NCBI RefSeq assembly: GCF_002878395.1
Contig: NC_061121.1
Coordinates: 45,962,402 to 46,026,401, forward strand
From: Capsicum annuum
Lineage: Eukaryota > Streptophyta > Magnoliopsida > Solanales > Solanaceae
DNA length: 64,000 bases
Reading direction: 5' to 3'
The notes under the pieces were generated by a model, which was not told where the DNA came from, did no database searches, and worked only from the letters and a program-made list of their open reading frames with translations. This document shows, one piece after another, positions 32,739 through 44,531 of this stretch (its first letter is position 1; every line of letters begins with the position of its first letter). A program made the position numbers and the translations under genes.

Positions 32739-35333
32739 TGTAATACCCCATATTTATATCTAGCTTAAATTCGTCCCAAAGATGTCAAAGACTTGTTTTA
32801 AAGATGAATACATTTTTATACATGTGGTATTTTCAAGATTTTCACCTTTTGTTATGTGGGAAATTCAATAAGCATCTCATCAATAGAAGATTCTGCTAAA
32901 TCCAATAACCAGGAAAGAAGTTATGACTAATTAAAGTTTTATTCGTAAAACACCGTCATCTCAGTCAGTGGCGTGTCACGCCATAAGACAAAATGATATT
33001 TGTCAATTTCCAGTAAGACTCCATGATTTCACCGTGTCGCAGAGGACTTCTAAATCCCAATTGTCAAAATCCAGTGAAGCTCCGTGATATCCCCCCATCA
33101 CGCCATCGTCTAATTTCCCAGTTGTCAAATTCCAGTGACACGACACGATAGCACCGCGTCGCGCTAGGGGTCCAGGTCAGGAATTTTTTTACAAAAATAA
33201 AAAAGGACACGTCCAGGGTTAAATGGGTCTTTTTCCATAATTTTAGTTTAGCCCTAAACAAAAAATTTAATGCTACATGACCTAGGGATATCATTATTCA
33301 CTCTATTTTTTCTAAATTAAGTTGCTTTCTCTCAAGAACAAGAACACTAGCTCTCAAATTCAAGGGCCAAATCACAAGAAATCTCCATCAATCCTTCCAA
33401 AATCATTAACTCACATATCCATAGTGTTCATTCATGGACTCCTTTCATCCATGAAGCCGAAGAATCTCTTTTCAAAGTTCAAGTATATGGATTTTTATGA
33501 ATTCCATGCTAGGTTTGTTTTTGTTAATGTTGATAATAACCAATTGAATTCTAATCCATGTTTAGTGATAAATTTTATGTGGAATTAGTTATAATATGAG
33601 TAGATTCATGTGAACCCATGTTTTAAACCCTTGAATTATGAAACTAAAATTGAATCATGATGTTTACTTGTTGTGAAATGTAGCCTACATATACTATGCT
33701 CACTATGTGTTTTATTAAATGCCTATGGAAAGGAAAAGTGCCATACTAGTATGATAATATGAAATCCCCATTCATATACATGTTCATGCATGTCAAGTGT
33801 TTGATGAAATGTCTTAGTCAATGGATTATGGATATGTGTGTAGCCATTGTTGTGCTTTAGAATTTATGCCATGAATTACTTTTATGATATCGAGTCCTGG
33901 GGGTATTTAATACCCGATAATTTAGTTATGTGCCTAGAGCCAGTGTCATGTTTTCACGATATCCTCAGTCAAGCCATGTTCAGTAGAATTTAGCTAGTCA
34001 TGTGACTCATGAAAAATTTAGTAAGCTCAGTAATTCCAGTAAATCTCAGAAAGCTCAGTAATTCAGTAATCTCAGTAGTATTTCGTCAGTCATCGGAACT
34101 CCAGGAACTCAAACCAGTTCAGTTAATCATGTTCAGTGTCTCTTTAGATGGGAGTAAGAGTTAGCACCGAGTGAGCACAAGGATGAGAATTCACCTGTTA
34201 TTAGAAGGTGTGATTCTTAGAAGCAATCTTTGCGCTCTAGAACTATGTAGCCAACATAGATTGAGACATCATAACCTGTTATATAAGGGAAGATAAGGGG
34301 GATTAACCTATTATATGAGGGTCCCATCATTCTCATTAGAGTAACCTATTATATGAGGGTTACTCATAGTTTATCCTTATCGGTGGTGCGGTATTGACAC
34401 CCTTATAATTGGGGTTACAGATTGGACCCCAACTCACTCATAATGGCGTATTAGGGGCATATCAGTTAGATGACTACTTCCCATAATTTTAGTCTAAGTC
34501 TCAATAATAGAACTCAGATAGTTTTACAAAATTCAGGACTGTCAGATACAGTCAACTCAGAACAGTACGAAACTCAGCTAGTTCCATTAGAACCTAGACT
34601 ATCAGATACAGTCAACTCAAAATAGTATGAAACTCAGCTAGTTCCATTAGAACCTAGACTGTTAGATACAGTCACTCAGTATAAGTTATACAGTTATCAG
34701 TATCTCATGTTATCAGTACCTAATCTAAAAAATCATGTTATCACAAACTCAGTTATAGTTATTATGTAATTATGCATGCATTCTCACATTCTTGTTATCC
34801 AGTCAGTTAGTATAGTTCATGCATGTGAACCCTTTGCATTTATCCTACCTCATATGCATACCATTATATTCAAACATACTGACGCATTTATGCTATGGTG
34901 CTTTATACCATAGGTTCAGAAGCACGAGTTACAGAGCATTAGTAGTATTCCAGATTTTCACAGCCAAATTTAGCAGTGAGTCCTCATCTTTCGAAGACAT
35001 GACCATTACTTTATTTCGTCATTACTTAGTCTATTATAGTAGTTAGAGTTAGTTGGGAACATGTCCCATCAACTCCTAATTCAGACAGTTAGAGGTTTTT
35101 CAGACTATTATATTTCAGACAGTTTATTTCAGTTATTTTGGGTATTCATACCCATCCAAATATTATGTTTTGTTTTATCAGTTTTGAACCTTACATCTCC
35201 ACAACCTTTATTTCTATATTATATAGTATATTATACAATGTTTAGGTATAGATATCAGTCTTGGGTTAGCTTGTGGTCCTTCAAGATCATGAGCACCATG
35301 TAGCATATCGGGTACCAGATTTTAGGAGTTATA
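32739..35333 (+). repeat. 5' LTR of element 3
   Basis: 2595 bp, TGTAATACCCCATATTT to TTTTAGGAGTTATA. Inside, TATCGAGTCCTGGGGGTATT (33898) is shared with the solo LTR at 53820, so the two families are related. CTCAGAACAGTACGAAACTC and a near copy (34556 and 34616, 60 bp apart) form a small tandem repeat. A frame at 33322-33588 in it has no known match and is not annotated as a gene. Confidence 0.85.
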
Positions 35334-35337
35334 AACT

Positions 35338-35355
35338 TGGTATTAGAGCCTAAGG
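35338..35355 (+). other. Primer-binding site of element 3 (tRNA-iMet type)
   Basis: TGGTATTAGAGCCTAAGG begins four bases after the LTR. One base differs from the site of element 2 (TGGTATCAGAGCC). Confidence 0.7.
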
Positions 35356-35556
35356 TTTAATAGTGTCCTAGGAATTCTAAAATCCACATCTAGTAGAGTC
35401 TTGTGTAAGGGTGTATTGTGTGCCATATTTACATGCAGGAGGCTATGAGGTGTTTTAGGAATAATTTCCCTTCTTTCAATATTCATGTTATGCAAGTGAG
35501 CGTGAGCTCAAATTTAACTTTCATTCTAATCTATTTCTTCTTTTATTATACAGAAC

Positions 35557-36735
35557 AAGCCTCTCAAAAGAAGAAATGAAAATCAGTCAGCTTCTCAGCC
35601 CGTCTAAGCAGACCCCTTGGACGAGTATATTTTGTATGTAGAGTTCAGAGCTGCCTTCACCACTCTTTCTAATTCAGTTGCTGCTCAGAATAAATAGCTA
35701 GGTGTCATTACGGCCAACCCAGTGGCCAATTTAGCTGTAGCCAGGATTCAGGACTTCACCCGAATGAATTTTCCATTCTTTTTGGGGTCTAGGTCAGAAA
35801 AGGATCATTAGGAGTTCCTAGACCAGGTTCAGAAGGATACAGACATCATGGGGGTTACTTCTAGTGAGAGTAATGAGCTAGATACATATCAGTAGTAGGA
35901 TGTTGCTCATACTTAGTTCAAATAGTGAAAGTCGGAGAGGGCTATAGATGCAGGGCCTATTGAGTGTGAGAAGTTTGCTACTTCCTTCTTAGATAAATTC
36001 TTTCCCCTAGAGCTAAGGGAAGCTAAAGTGTTAGAATTTATCAACCTCAGGTAAGGTAATATAACAGTGAAAGAGTATTCTCTTAAGTTTACCCAGTTAG
36101 CCATATATGCTCCTCATGTAGTGACAGAAAGCAGAGCCAAGATGAGTAAGTTTGTGTCAGGGGTAAATGATAGTGTGATTAATGAGTGCAGATCTGCAAT
36201 GCTGATTAGTGAGATGGACATAGCCAGGCTTATGACCCATGCTCAACAGATTGAAGAGCAAAAGATTAAGATGAGAGAGAAGAAAAATAAGAGAGCAAGG
36301 ATAGGTAGTTTTAACTTTGCTCAGCCTAAGTCAGAGGGAGAAAACCGTTCTTAGTTTTATCCTAAGTCACCCATTCTATCTCCTTCTTCAGCTAGTGCTT
36401 CGGTGCTAAAATTTAGAGACAGCAACAGAGATAGGACACCAGGCTCTAAATCTCAGGGTAGTGTTAGTAGTGCCCGAACCTATCCTCTTTTTCAAACATA
36501 TGGCAAACACCATCAGGGTACTTGTAGAGTAGGCAGTGGTATTTTTTTTGGATGTGGCAAGCCAGGCAACAGAGTCAGAGATTGTCCTTAGTCTAATCCT
36601 CAGGGTCAGCTTAACCGTTCCTCTGCCCAGCCCGGTCACCCAAATCAATAAGGTGCCACTTCCAGTGCTACTAGTGGGAAACACCCAAATAGACTTTATG
36701 ATATCTAATCCTGATAGGATCAGAAAAATTCTCCT
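35557..36735 (+). pseudogene. Gag of element 3, heavily stopped
   Basis: The start codon position reads AAG (35557), where element 2 gag has ATG before the same PLKK/PLKR start. The frame holds VEFRAAFTTLSNSVAAQN, RMNFPFFLGSRS and the retrotransposon-gag domain: FFPLELREAKVLEFINLR, EYSLKFTQLAIYAPHVV, KMSKFVSGVNDSVINECRSA, SEMDIARLMTHAQQIEEQK. Stops are at 35605, 35695, 35914, 35923 and 35926 and at several later sites, all at Gln or Trp positions. The CCHC zinc knuckle reads FFGCGKPGNRVRDC: the first Cys is Phe and the His is Asn, so it could not bind zinc. Gag would form the particle that packages the RNA. Confidence 0.8.
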
Positions 36736-39700
36736 GATGTGGTTACTGGTATGTTACAGATCTTTCACTTGCATATTTACGCTTTGCTAGATCCAGGAGC
36801 TTCCTTGTCTTTTGTTACTCCTTATATAGCAGTTGATTTTAGATTCAATCCCAAAATTCTAGCAGAGCCTTTTTCAGTCTCTACCCCAGTGGGTAAAACC
36901 ATCATAGCCCGACGGGTATACAGGAATTGCCCGATTATGATATTTTAGAAAGTCACTTCAGCAGACTTAGTCGAATTAGAGATGACTGATTTTGATGTCA
37001 TTCTCGACATTGATTGGATACATTCCTGCTATGCCACAGTCGACTACAAAAATAGAATAGTCTAGTTTTAGTTTCCAAATGAACCCTTCCTAGAGTGGAA
37101 GAGTAGTGTATCTGCTTTTAGAGGTTATCTTATTTCCTACCTTCGAGCATGGAAAATGCTATCTAAGGGATGTGTCTATCATCTTGTATGTTAAGGACTC
37201 TAGCTCTAAAACTCCCAGTCCTGAATTAGTCCCAGTTGTGAATGAATATTCATATATCTTTCCCAAAGATCTTCCAGGAATTCCTCCCGATTGGGAAATA
37301 GACTTCAGTATTGATATTTTTCCAAATACTTAGCCTATATCTATTTCACCATACAGAATGGCACCAACAAAACTCAAAGAACTGAAAGAGCAGTTGAAGC
37401 ATCTCCTAGATAAGGGATTCATCAAACCTAGTGTGTCCTCGTGGGATGCACCAGTTTTATTCATGTGAAAGAAAGATGGTTCTCTCAAAATGTGCATTGA
37501 TTATCGTCAGCTCAATAAAGTCACAATCAAGAACTAGTATCCTATTCCTAGAATCGATGAATTTTTGACCAAATTCAGGGTGCTAGCTATTTCTCTAAGA
37601 TAGACCTCAGATCAGGCTATCATCAGCTCAGAGTCAAAGAATGTGACATTCCAAAAATAGCTTTCCATACTTGGTATGCTCACTTCAAATTCTTAGTTAT
37701 GTCCTTTGATCTTACCATTTCCCCTATAGTTTTTATGGACTTGATGAACCGGGTTCAAGCAGTACTTGGACATATTCATCATAGTCTTCATAGATGATAT
37801 TATTGTCTATTCCCACAGTGAGCATGATCATGCAGATCATCTAAGATTAGTATTGCAGACTCTCAAAAATCATCAGTTGTTCGCCAAATTCAGTAAGTGC
37901 AAATTTTGGCTAAGGTCAGTATCATTCCTTGGTCATATCATTCTTGGGTTTTGCTAGCTATTACAGATGGATTGTTGAGGGATTTTCTTCTATTGCATCC
38001 CCTATGTCCAGGTTGACTCAGAATAAAGTTAATTTTCAGTGGTCAGATTCTTGCGAGAAGAGTTTTTAAGAGTTGAAGACTCAACTCACCTCAGCTCCAG
38101 TTTTGACTCTCCCAGATGGTCCAAATAGGTTTGTGGTGTACTGTGATGCATCTAGAATAGGTTTGGGTTGTTTCCTTATGTAGCATGGTAAGGTCATAGC
38201 CTATGCCTCTAGACAACTTAAACCCCATGAGAAGAATTATCCTACTTATGATCTTGAGTTAGCAACCGCAGTATTTGCCTTAAAGATTTGGAGGCATTAT
38301 CTATACAAAGTTCATATAGATATGTTCACAGATCATAAAAGCCTTTAGTATGTCTTCTCTCATAAAGATCTCAATCTTCGTCAGAAAAGGTGGTTAGAGC
38401 TCTTGAAATATTATGGCATGAGTGTCTTTTATCATCTGGGCAAGGCCAACGTAGTGGCTGACGCTCTCAGTAGATTGCCTATGGGTAGTATTTCTCATAT
38501 TGAGGACAATAAGAAGAAGTTAGCTAAGGAAGTCCATCAGCTTTCTAGACTAGGTGTTCACTTAGTCGATACAAAGAAGGGTGATGTATGGGTTTAGAGT
38601 AGTTTAGAGTCATCTCTAGTTTTTAAGGTAAAATAAAAGCAAGATAGAGATCCCAGTCTAGTCAATTTGAAGAGTCAGTCAAGGATCAGAAAGTAGAGGT
38701 TTTCTCCCAAGGGGGAGATAGTGTATTGTGTTGTTAGGGTTGTCTCTGTGTTCCAGGTGTAGATGACTTGAGCCAGGTAATTCTTACAGAAGGGCATGGT
38801 GCATGCTAATCTATTTATCCATGGGCCACAAAGATGTACCGGAACTTACGGGAGATCAATTGCTGGAGTAGGATGAAGAGAGATATTGTAGAGTTTGTGG
38901 CTAAGTGCTCTACATGTCAGTAGGTTAAGATAGAGCATTAGAATCCTAGTAGGTCCATGTAAGAGTTCAATATTCCCACTTGGAAGTGGGAAGAAGTAAA
39001 CATGAACTTTGTAATGGGTTTGCCTCGAACTCGTCATCAGCATGATTCAGTTTAGGTTATTATAGACAGAATGACCAAATCAGCTCATTTTCTCTTAGTT
39101 CATACCTTCTATTCAATTGAGAATTATGCCAAACTCTATATCAGGGAGTTGGTCAGATTATACTGTGTTTCATTATCCATTGTCTTTGATAGAGGTACCC
39201 AGTTCACCTCTCATTTCTGGAAAATATTCCAAAAAGGTCTTGGTACCTAAGTTCATCTCAGTACAACCTCCCATCGTCAGATAGATGGTTAAGTAGAAAG
39301 GACCATTCAGACTTTAGAAGATATGCTACGAACATGTGCAATTGATTTCAAGGGTATTTGGGATGACCACTTTCTTTTGATTGAGTTTGAATACAACAAT
39401 AGCTATCATTCTAGTATTAAGATGGATCCATTCAAAGCTCTCTATGGTAGGAGGTGCAGATCTTCGGTCGTTTGGTTTGAAGTTGGTAAGGCCTCAGTTT
39501 TAGGTCCTGACTTAGTATTCGATGCCTTAGAAAAAGTACAGTTGATTAGAGAAAGACTCTGGGCTACTCAGAGCCGATAGAACTCTTATGCAGGTGTACG
39601 CAAAAGAGTCTCGAGTTTGAGATTGATGACTATGTTTATCTAAATATCTCTCCCATGAAGAAGTGAATAGGTTCGGCAAGCAGGGAAAGATCAGTCCCCA

Positions 39701-40075
39701 ATATATGGTCCCTTCAAAAATCTCAGTCTCTTTGGAAAGGTAGCTTATGAGCTCAAAATGCCTTCAGATCTAGCCACAATTCATCCAGTCTTCCATGTCT
39801 CTTTGCTCAAGAAGTGTATAAGTGACCCAGTGGTTGTAGTCCCTATTTGGAGCATAGATGTTTGGAACGACCTCTCTTATGAAGAGATTCCAGTTGAAAT
39901 TATTGACTATTAGACTTGCAGACTAAGGAACAAAGGATTCCTTCTAGTCAAAGTCCTTTGGAAAAATCAATCCATTGAGCGAGACACTTGGGAAGCAAAA
40001 GCAGACATGCGTACCAAGTATCCTCACCTCTTCTCTTCTAACTCAGATCTAGCTCAAGGTAATAATTCTCCTTAA
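36736..40075 (+). pseudogene. Pol of element 3: protease, RT, RNase H, integrase, chromodomain
   Basis: Protease with ALLDPGASLSFVTPYIAVDF near 36780, a TAG at 36956, then DFDVILDIDWIHSCYATVD. RT with DAPVLFM, stop, KKDGSLKMCIDYRQLNKVT, a frameshift near 37550, and [12 protein letters not shown] (FIDD at 37787-37798), then [11 protein letters not shown]. At about 37945 FLGHII runs straight into LGF.SYYR, so about 30 codons at the RT-RNase H junction are deleted. RNase H with [31 protein letters not shown] and MFTDHKSL. Integrase zinc region near 38780-38900. Core with NFVMGLPRTRHQHDS, DRMTKSAHFLLVH and FDRGTQFTSHFWK, then YNNSYHSSIKMDPFKALYGR. Then KVAYELKMPSDLATIHPVFH and a chromodomain with VKVLWKNQSIERDTWEAKAD. 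Stop at 40073. Confidence 0.83.
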
Positions 40076-40501
40076 ACATTTTAGTTTCACGTACAGATTT
40101 CAGTTACAAACCAATTTTATGCTCAGATTCCTATTTTAAAGCTTGGTATCCATTTACCATTGCATATTCAATCATATGTTCATATATTAGATCAATCATG
40201 TATTCATGCATCAGATATGCATTCTCCTTATGATAAGTCTCAGTTAGTAGAAATCTCAGTTATGTATTCATGAGTTAGTTCAGTCATGTATTCACGTATC
40301 AGATATGCATGAACATCTTATCAGTACTTTTAGTCATGCATTCATGTATCAACTCAGTCATAAAATCATGCTCAGATATGCATGCTCAGTATGAATCTTA
40401 GAAATGTCAGTTATGTAGTCATGTTTTAGTTGTTTATGATCAGTATGTACTTCATCTTATAGTTTCTCCTATCTCAATCAGTCTCATTCAAGGATGAATT
40501 C
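40076..40501 (+). other. 3' untranslated region of element 3
   Basis: No coding sequence. CATGTATTCATGCATCAGAT (near 40196) recurs in diverged form near 40275 and 40335, so the stretch is a weak tandem repeat built on TCAGTCATG and AGATATGCATG pieces. Confidence 0.5.
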
Positions 40502-40516
40502 CCAAGGGGGAGATAT
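40501..40516 (+). other. Polypurine tract of element 3
   Basis: CCCAAGGGGGAGATAT stands directly before the 3' LTR. Confidence 0.65.
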
Positions 40517-41545
40517 TGTAATACGCTGTATTTCTATCTAGCTTAAATTTATCACCAAAAATGTCAAGACCTGTTTTAAAGATGAATCTATTTTTATACA
40601 TATGGTATTTTCAATATTTTCACTTTTTGTTATGTGGAAAATTCAATAAGCTTTCCATCGATATAAGATTCGTCTGAATCCGATAACCGAGTAAGAAGTT
40701 ATGAATAATTTAAGTTTTAGTCATAAAACACCGTCACTCAGTCAGTGGCGCATCACGCCATAAACCAAAATGACATTCGTCAATTTCCAGTGAGACTTCA
40801 CTATTTCACCACATCGTGGAGGACTCCCAAATCCTAATTTTTAAAATCTCATGAAGCTCCGCGATACAGTTCCATCAAAACCTAGACTTTAGATACAGTT
40901 GCTCAGTATCAGTATCTCATGTTATTAGTACTCAGTCTCAGAAATCATGTTATCATAAACTCAGTTATAGTTATTATGTAATCATGCATGCATTCTCATG
41001 TTCATGCTGTCCAGTCAGTTAGTATAGTTCATTCATGTGAACCCTTTGCATTCAGCCTGCCTTACATGCATACCTGTACATTCAAATGTACTGACACATT
41101 TGCGCTATGGTGTTTTATACCATAAGCTTAGAAGCACGACCTCCAGAGCATTAGTAGTATTCCAGATTTCAGCAGCCAGATTTAGTGGTGAGTCCTCATC
41201 TTTTGAGGAAATGACCATTAATTTATTTCATCATTACTTAGTCTATTACAGTAGTTAGAGTTAGTTGGGAACATGTCCCATCATCTCTTATTCAGACAGT
41301 TAGAGGATTTTCAGACTATCATATTTTAGAAAGTTTGTTTCAGTTATTTTGGGTATTCATACCCCATCCAGATGTTATATTTTGTTTTATCAGTTTTGAA
41401 CCTTTCGGCCTTACAACCTTTATTTCCACATTATACAGTATATAATGTAGTGTTCAGATACAAATATCAATCATGGGTTAGCTTGTGGTCCTCCAGGGTC
41501 ATGAGCACCGTGTAGCATTTTGGGTACCAGATTCGGGGCGTTATA
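40517..41545 (+). repeat. 3' LTR of element 3, with a 1.55-kb internal deletion
   Basis: 1029 bp. It matches the left LTR up to GAAGCTCCGCGATAC (40854), then jumps to AGTTCCATCAAAACCTAGAC. In the left LTR these pieces stand near 33075 and 34640. The remainder matches to the GTTATA end. Confidence 0.85.
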
Positions 41546-41550
41546 GCTAT

Positions 41551-43105
41551 CTAGAGGCATAGGCCACAACCTTACTCCTCTATATCAAAACATACCCTAA
41601 GCCAACTCTGGAAGCATCAAAATATACAAAAAATTTGTCTGAGCCATCAGGTAAAGTCGAAATTAAAGCTGTAGTGAGTCAAGTCTTCAACTCCTTAAAA
41701 CTCTTCTCATAAGAATTTAACCTCTAAAATTTAACTTTCTTCGGAGTCAATCTTGACAAGGGGGATGAAATAGATGAAAATCCTTCAACAAACCATCGGT
41801 AATAACCAACCAAACCCAAGAAACTCCTAATAACTGATGGAGAGATGGGTCTGGGCTAATTTCTCACTACTTCGGTCTTTTGAGGATCAACTCTAATGCC
41901 ACCACTGGAAACAATATGACCAAGGAAAGCTACTAACCTTAGACAAAATTTGTATTTACTAAATTTGGCGAACAAATAATGGGCTCTGAGAGTATGTAAT
42001 ACTATTCTGAGATGTTCTGTATGGTTATTTTCAGTGCGCGAGGAGACAAGAATGTCATCGATGAAGACTATGATGAACATGTCCAAGTACTGCTTGAACA
42101 CATGATTCATCAAGTCTATGAAAGTTTCTAGGGCATTAGTAAGACCAAATAACATAACTAGGAATTTGAAGTGACCATACTGGGTTCTCAAAGCTATTTT
42201 TGGAATATCACATTATCTAACTCTGAGCTGATGATAGCTGGATCTAAGGTCTATCTTAGAAAAGTAACTGGCACCCTGAAGTTGGTCAAATAAGTAATCA
42301 ATTCTAGAAAGTGGGTACTTATTCTTGATAGTGACTTTGTTCAACTGATGGTAGATTATACATATTCTAAGAGAACCCTCTTTTTTTCACGCATATAAAT
42401 GGTTCACCCTAAGGGGATATGCTGGGCCTGGTGAACCCTTTATCTAAGAGGTATTTCAACTGTCCTTTCAATTCTTTAAGTTCAGTTAGATCCTTTCTGT
42501 ATGGCAGAATAGAGATGGGCTGAGTATCAAGAAGAAGGTCTATTCCAAAATCAATTTCCCTTTCGGGAGGAACTCCGGGGACATCTTTGGGAAATATATC
42601 TGGAAATTCACTTGTGACTAGAACTGACTCAAGATTAGGAGGCTCAGAACTAGAGTCTTTAACTCGCACCAAATTATAGACACACCCCTTGGATATTATT
42701 TTTCTTGCTCTAAGGTATGAAATAAGTTGACCCTTAAGTGTTGTGGTACTACCTCTCTATTCTAGGACAGGTTCATTCGAGAATTGAAAATAGACAAATC
42801 TATTTCTATTATCAACTGAGGCATAGCATGAATGAAGCCAATCCATGCCGATAATGACATCAAAATCTGTCATCTCTAACTCTACTAAGTCTGCTGAAGT
42901 AACTTTTTGAGACACCATAACCGGACAGTTTCTGTATACCCGCCGGGATATGATAGACTTACCCACTGGGGTAGAGATTGAGAAAGGCTCTGTTTGGACT
43001 TCGGGACTGACTTCAAAGTTGAAAACTATATAAGGAGTTAGAAAATGACAGAGAAGCTCCAGGATCTAACAAAGCATAAACATGTAAATGGTAAACTTGT
43101 AATGT
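41551..43105 (-). pseudogene. Element 2 pol, proximal part: protease, RT, start of RNase H
   Basis: On the minus strand: protease sequence near 43105-42757, with SIISRRVYRNCPVMVSQKVT and DFDVIIGMDWLHSCYASVD. The linker VPPEREIDFGIDLLLDTQ, then LKYLLDKGFTRPSISP (42672-42409). RT with a frame loss around 42400, then [15 protein letters not shown] and [12 protein letters not shown] (FIDD at 42054-42065) and FAKFSKYKF, ending [17 protein letters not shown] (42191-41856). The RNase H start runs up to YASR at 41551, where element 3 lies. The part after the insertion is at 30920-32733. Confidence 0.8.
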
Positions 43106-43289
43106 ACCAGTGACCATATCAGGAGAACTTTCCTGATCCTGTCGGGACTGGAGTGCATAGAGCTTGTTTGTGCATTGCCCACTGGTGACACTAGAAGTGG
43201 CACCGTTCTAAGACTGGTGATCAGACTGAGTTGGGGGACGATTATGCTAACTCTATGAACCTACCTAAGGACACTCTAATTCTACGACC

Positions 43290-44308
43290 TGGCTTACCAC
43301 ACTTGAAACACATGTTACTTCCAGCCCTTCAGACACCCTGATGATTTCTACTATATTTCTGTCATAGAGGATATGTTCGAGAACTACTAACACTACCGTG
43401 ATATTTAGAGCTTGAAGCCCTATCCTTATTACCATTTCTAAATTTAAGCACCGGAGCACTGGCTGAGGACGGAAGTGGAACTAAAGATTTTGGGCAGAAC
43501 TGAGGATGATTACCACCCTCTGACTTAGGCTAAGAAAAACTAAAGCTACCTATTCTAGCCCTCTTGCTTTCCCTCTCCTTCTTCTTAGTTTTCTGATCCT
43601 CAATCTGCTAAGAATTTACCATCAACCTAGCCAAGTCCATCTCCTTAATTAGGATTGTGGTCCTACACTCCCTGACCACACTATCAAACACACCAGACAC
43701 AAATTTGCTTATCTTAGACCGGTTATCAGTTACCATATGAAGAGCATACCTGGGTAACTGAGTCAACTTAAGAGAATAATATTTTACTATAATTCTTCCC
43801 TGCTTTAAGTTAATGAACTCTAGGACCTTAGCCTCTATCAACTCTAATGGAAAGAACCTATCTAAGAAGGCAGTAGCAAACTCCTCCCATTCTATTGGCC
43901 CTACATCTACGCTGCTATCTACCTTCCACTGCTTAAACCATGTATAAGCCACATTCTGTAACTGATAAGCAGCTAACTCAGCACTCTCACTAGCGGTTAC
44001 CTCCATAATATCTGTTACCTTTTGCACCATGTCAAGGAATTCATGTGGGTCCTTTTTAGACTTAGACCCTGAAAATGAAGGAGGGTTCATTCGGTGAAGT
44101 CTCGAGTTCTAGCTGAAGTAGTATTGGCCACTGGGTTATCCTAAACAACAGTTGAGCGTTCATTCTGGGCTACTACAGAATGAGCTAGAGTAGTGAAAGC
44201 TGGCTTGAATTCTGCGTGTGCAACGTGCTCATTCAGGGGATTTTCCTGAATGGGTGAAGGTATTGGCTGATTCCTAGTTCTTCTCCCGTTGGTCTTTTTG
44301 AGAGGCAT
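43290..44308 (-). pseudogene. Gag of element 2
   Basis: The minus-strand ATG at 44306-44308 opens MPLKKTNGRRTRNQPIPS, then EFKPAFTTLAHSVVAQNE. A TAG stands near 44150. About one base is lost just before MNPPSFSGSKSKKDP (44090), giving a frameshift. The 160-codon frame 44090-43608 is the retrotransposon-gag domain: AYQLQNVAYTWFKQWK, FFPLELIEAKVLEF, YSLKLTQLPRYALHMV, MDLARLMVNS. It stops at 43608-43610 at an expected Gln. Beyond it lie a basic segment and a degraded knuckle (CFKCGKPGRRIRVSLG; His replaced by Arg, third Cys lost). Confidence 0.8.
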
Positions 44309-44509
44309 GTTCTATAAACAAAAGGAAAAGTTCGATTAGATAGAGAGTTTAACTTGAGCTCATGCTCACTCACATGATATGAACACTGAAAGAAGGGAAT
44401 CTTTTTCTAAAATTCCTCATAGCCTCTTGTCCTTAAGTGTGGCGTGCTACACACCCATGCACAAGACTTTATTTGATGCGGATTTTGGACTTTTTAGGAC
44501 TCTTTAGAA

Positions 44510-44527
44510 CCTTAGGCTCTGATACCA
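44510..44527 (-). other. Primer-binding site of element 2 (tRNA-iMet type)
   Basis: The minus strand reads TGGTATCAGAGCCTAAGG four bases inside the LTR border, the canonical form in this window. Confidence 0.8.
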
Positions 44528-44531
44528 AGTT

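Larger units (their letters stand above)
32739..41545 (+). mobile_element. LTR retrotransposon 3, Ty3/gypsy chromovirus, inserted in element 2
   Basis: GCTAT flanks both sides (32734-32738 and 41546-41550). It lies in the RNase H region of element 2 and in opposite orientation to it. The left LTR is 32739-35333 and the right LTR 40517-41545, the latter shortened by a deletion. The internal region of 5.2 kb carries every domain from gag to chromodomain on the plus strand, but with very many stop codons. Both LTRs end in GTTATA in place of a CA terminus. Confidence 0.87.

Noticed and set aside
32739..41545. Possible endogenous pararetrovirus (plant virus) origin
   Set aside because: LTRs, a target duplication, the gag-protease-RT-RNase H-integrase-chromodomain order and an iMet primer site identify a Ty3/gypsy retrotransposon. 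No movement or coat protein is seen.
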